DNA of 14,504 bases from an uncultured Clostridia bacterium (lineage in GTDB: Bacteria > Bacillota > Clostridia > TANB77 > CAG-508). The notes beneath the pieces are model-generated. The model did no database searches. It had not been told where the DNA came from and saw only the letters and a program-made list of their open reading frames with translations. The position numbers were made by a program, and so were the translations under genes. This document shows positions 12,589 through 14,504 of the stretch, in pieces (position 1 is the stretch's first letter; each line of letters begins with the position of its first letter). The stretch is taken from contig CARUQW010000039.1 of the NCBI GenBank assembly GCA_949077355.1, positions 344-14,847 of the forward strand, given 5' to 3'.

Positions 12589-13529
12589 GTAATTTCTTCT
12601 AAATCTAAAAGTTCTTGCCATCTTGCATCTACTTCTTTTTGGAATTCTTCAATCATCCACTCATTGCCAGGTTTAAACATGTGTTTAAATCTTTTTTGTG
12701 GTTTTAGGAATTCTTCAATTGGTAATTTTTTAGCAGGTTTATAGTTGATTTTGTATTTTCCATCAATTACTTCATATAATGGCCAATAGCAAGTTTCAAC
12801 AGCTAATTTGTTGATTTGCATTAATTGGTCTGTTGGATATCCCCAACCTCTAGGACATGGAGCCATCACGTTTAAGAAAGATGGTCCTTTGGTATAAATT
12901 GCTTTTTCTGCTTTTTCATATAAATCTTTGAAATTCATGTATCCTAAAGTTTGTGCAACATATGGAATGTGATGTCCAACCATGACTTTAGCTAAGTCTT
13001 TTCTAGATTGCATTTTTCCTGGAATTACTTTTCCAGCTGGTGATGTTGTGGTATCTGCAAATTTAGGAGTAGCAGATGAACGTTGAATTCCTGTGTTCAT
13101 GTAAGCTCCATTGTCATAACATACATATACCATATCATGACCACGTTCCATTGCTCCAGATAAACTTTGTAGACCAATGTCATAAGTTCCACCATCTCCA
13201 CCAAAAGCGATGAATTTTGTTTCCCCTTCAGATGGTAATTTTCCTTGCTTTTTCATAGATTGATAAGCTGCTTCAGCTCCTGATAGAGTAGCACCAGCAC
13301 ATTCAAAAGCAGTATGAATAAAAGAATCGGTCCAAGCTGTGTAAGGATAAATAAAGGTAGAAACTTCCATACATCCAGTAGCACCACAAACAACAGCATG
13401 GTCTTCTGGTTTTAAGGCTCTCATGATATGTCTTGCAATTGGAGGTGCACCGCAACCAGCACACATTCTATGACCAGCAGTAAATCTTGAAGGCTTGTTA
13501 GCAACAACATCTTTTACGTTATAAGCCAT
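12576..13529 (-). CDS. porB: Pyruvate (2-oxoacid):ferredoxin oxidoreductase, beta subunit
   Basis: TPP-binding subunit of the enzyme that oxidatively decarboxylates pyruvate to acetyl-CoA with ferredoxin as acceptor, in the cytoplasm. It is 317 aa. Fe-S cluster cysteines of the beta subunit are C23 and C26 (CAGCGAPP), C53 and C225 (APCPRGWG). The TPP/Mg motif is GDGGTYDIG at 111-119, followed by CYDNGAYMNTG near 137-147. The start ATG (13527-13529) overlaps the porA stop by one base (TAATG) and has AAGGAAGGTGA upstream, within porA. Pyruvate is the likely substrate, but related 2-oxoisovalerate enzymes share this architecture. Confidence 0.93.
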   Translation of the reverse strand: MAYNVKDVVANKPSRFTAGHRMCAGCGAPPIARHIMRALKPEDHAVVCGATGCMEVSTFIYPYTAWTDSFIHTAFECAGATLSGAEAAYQSMKKQGKLPSEGETKFIAFGGDGGTYDIGLQSLSGAMERGHDMVYVCYDNGAYMNTGIQRSSATPKFADTTTSPAGKVIPGKMQSRKDLAKVMVGHHIPYVAQTLGYMNFKDLYEKAEKAIYTKGPSFLNVMAPCPRGWGYPTDQLMQINKLAVETCYWPLYEVIDGKYKINYKPAKKLPIEEFLKPQKRFKHMFKPGNEWMIEEFQKEVDARWQELLDLEEITNRD

Positions 13530-14504
13530 TATTTGTCACCTTCCTTTCTTAATCCTAAATAACGGTAAGGATTCTCAATTTTATTGGTTTTTACAATTTC
13601 TAATAAATCAGTGTAAACAGATTCAATGTCATCCGCTTTAGTATCTCTACCACCAATACCATAAACAAAGTTAACAGCTGGTACGTGTTTATTTTCTACA
13701 TACATAGCTGAAGTGATATCTTCAAATAAAGCACCACCAGCAGCATTTAAAGAATCGGCCTTGTCTAGAATAGCAATTGCTTTTAGATGAGATAAAGCTT
13801 CTGCAATTTCTTGAACAGGGAATGGACGATAAACACGAACTTTTAAAAGTCCTGCTTTAATTCCTTTTTCTCTTAGATTATCAACTACAAATTTGGTGGT
13901 TCCAGCTGTTGAGTTCATACAAACGATAGCAACTTCGGCATCTTCTAGTTTGTATTCTTCAAATAAACCATAGCTTCTTCCTGTCATAGCTTCAAAGTCT
14001 TTGGCTACATCTAAAATAACTTGTTTTGCGTTTTTCATAGCAATTGCTTGTTGTGCTTTATGTTCAAATAAGTAAGCTTGTAAATCCAATGGTCCAACAG
14101 CAATTGGTTCTTCTTTGTTTAATAAATAATGTTCAGGTTTATATTCTCCTACAAATTCTTTTACTTTTTCATCTTCTACTAGTTCAATATTTTCAATTGC
14201 ATGAGAAGTAATAAATCCATCTTGGCATATCATTAAAGGTAGCATAACATCTTTATGTTCTGCAATTCTATGTGCCATTAAAGTATTATCATAAGCTTCT
14301 TGGTTATTTTCTGAAAATAACATAATCCAACCAGAATCTCTTACTCCCATAGCATCTGAATGGTCACAATGGATGTTTAGTGGGCCAGATACGGCTCTGT
14401 TAACCAAAGATAGAACAATTGGTAATCGTAAACTAGAAGCAATGTAAATCATTTCCCACATTAAAGATAAACCATTTGCAGAAGTAGCTGTCATAGCTCT
14501 TGCT
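13529..14504 (-). CDS. porA: Pyruvate (2-oxoacid):ferredoxin oxidoreductase, alpha subunit, 3' part
   Basis: Alpha subunit of the same complex, carrying pyrimidine-binding and transketolase C-terminal-like domains. About 325 codons are visible and the frame is open at the right edge (Ala-Arg-Ala before the Met at 14494), so that Met is internal and roughly 70 N-terminal residues are missing. Visible features: TATSANGLSLM, the SGPLNIHCDHSD segment and RDSGW near the top of the fragment, and a C-terminal domain with VRVYRPFP and GGRDTK. The stop TAA overlaps the porB start (TAATG), showing translational coupling in the order porA-porB. Gamma and delta subunit genes are expected upstream, outside the window. 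Confidence 0.93.
   Translation of the reverse strand, partial: ARAMTATSANGLSLMWEMIYIASSLRLPIVLSLVNRAVSGPLNIHCDHSDAMGVRDSGWIMLFSENNQEAYDNTLMAHRIAEHKDVMLPLMICQDGFITSHAIENIELVEDEKVKEFVGEYKPEHYLLNKEEPIAVGPLDLQAYLFEHKAQQAIAMKNAKQVILDVAKDFEAMTGRSYGLFEEYKLEDAEVAIVCMNSTAGTTKFVVDNLREKGIKAGLLKVRVYRPFPVQEIAEALSHLKAIAILDKADSLNAAGGALFEDITSAMYVENKHVPAVNFVYGIGGRDTKADDIESVYTDLLEIVKTNKIENPYRYLGLRKEGDK

Noticed and set aside
1..14504. CRISPR array, tRNA, rRNA, prophage or IS transposase genes
   Set aside because: No regularly spaced repeats, no cloverleaf or rRNA-like stretches, and no transposase or integrase frames were seen.

Overview
The window comes from a low-GC Gram-positive bacterium, most likely an uncultured gut-type member of the Clostridia. 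The signs are AT-rich coding DNA with AGA as the main Arg codon, strong GGAGG ribosome binding sites, a MurE with the meso-DAP motif, a PyrB-PyrI aspartate carbamoyltransferase, the holB-ricT pair, a 2x[4Fe-4S] ferredoxin and a multi-subunit pyruvate:ferredoxin oxidoreductase. The genus cannot be named from the sequence alone.

Layout on the + strand. 1-1148: 3' part of pyrB, then pyrI, closed by a strong terminator (1161-1195). 1225-6227: a promoter and a reduced division/cell-wall cluster murE-mraY-ftsW-murG. No murD or murF lies in it, and REP-like hairpins sit on both sides of ftsW. 6238-7666: an orphan membrane histidine kinase. 7693-10267: a promoter, then lepB-holB-ricT. 10382-10552: ferredoxin and its terminator. 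10626-10767: a long imperfect palindrome (MITE-like or structured RNA). 10836-12564: an LPG-synthase-TM/flippase-like membrane protein overlapping thiN. On the - strand, porB (12576-13529) and porA (13529 to beyond the window end) converge on thiN at a shared palindrome.

The standout observation is a possible recoding system. ftsW is broken at two places and the histidine kinase at one. All three breaks are the same event: an in-frame CGG followed by A (CGG-A), where skipping the C restores the frame and gives a GGA glycine at an invariant position of a family motif (SGGLFG and SYGG in FtsW, GTGLGLS in the kinase). By eye, across about 4,500 codons, CGG occurs in frame only at these three places. 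Arg is otherwise AGA, CGA, CGT, CGC or AGG. This suggests that CGG is an unassigned or 'hungry' codon in this organism and that CGGA is read by +1 frameshifting, or as a four-base Gly codon. A systematic assembly artefact must still be excluded.

Functionally, most of the window is housekeeping: pyrimidine synthesis, lipid I/II synthesis and septal polymerisation (MurE to MraY to MurG, then FtsW), protein export processing (LepB), the replication clamp loader (HolB), RNA-decay/development control (RicT), thiamine salvage (ThiN makes the TPP used by PorB) and ferredoxin-linked pyruvate metabolism (PorAB plus ferredoxin).
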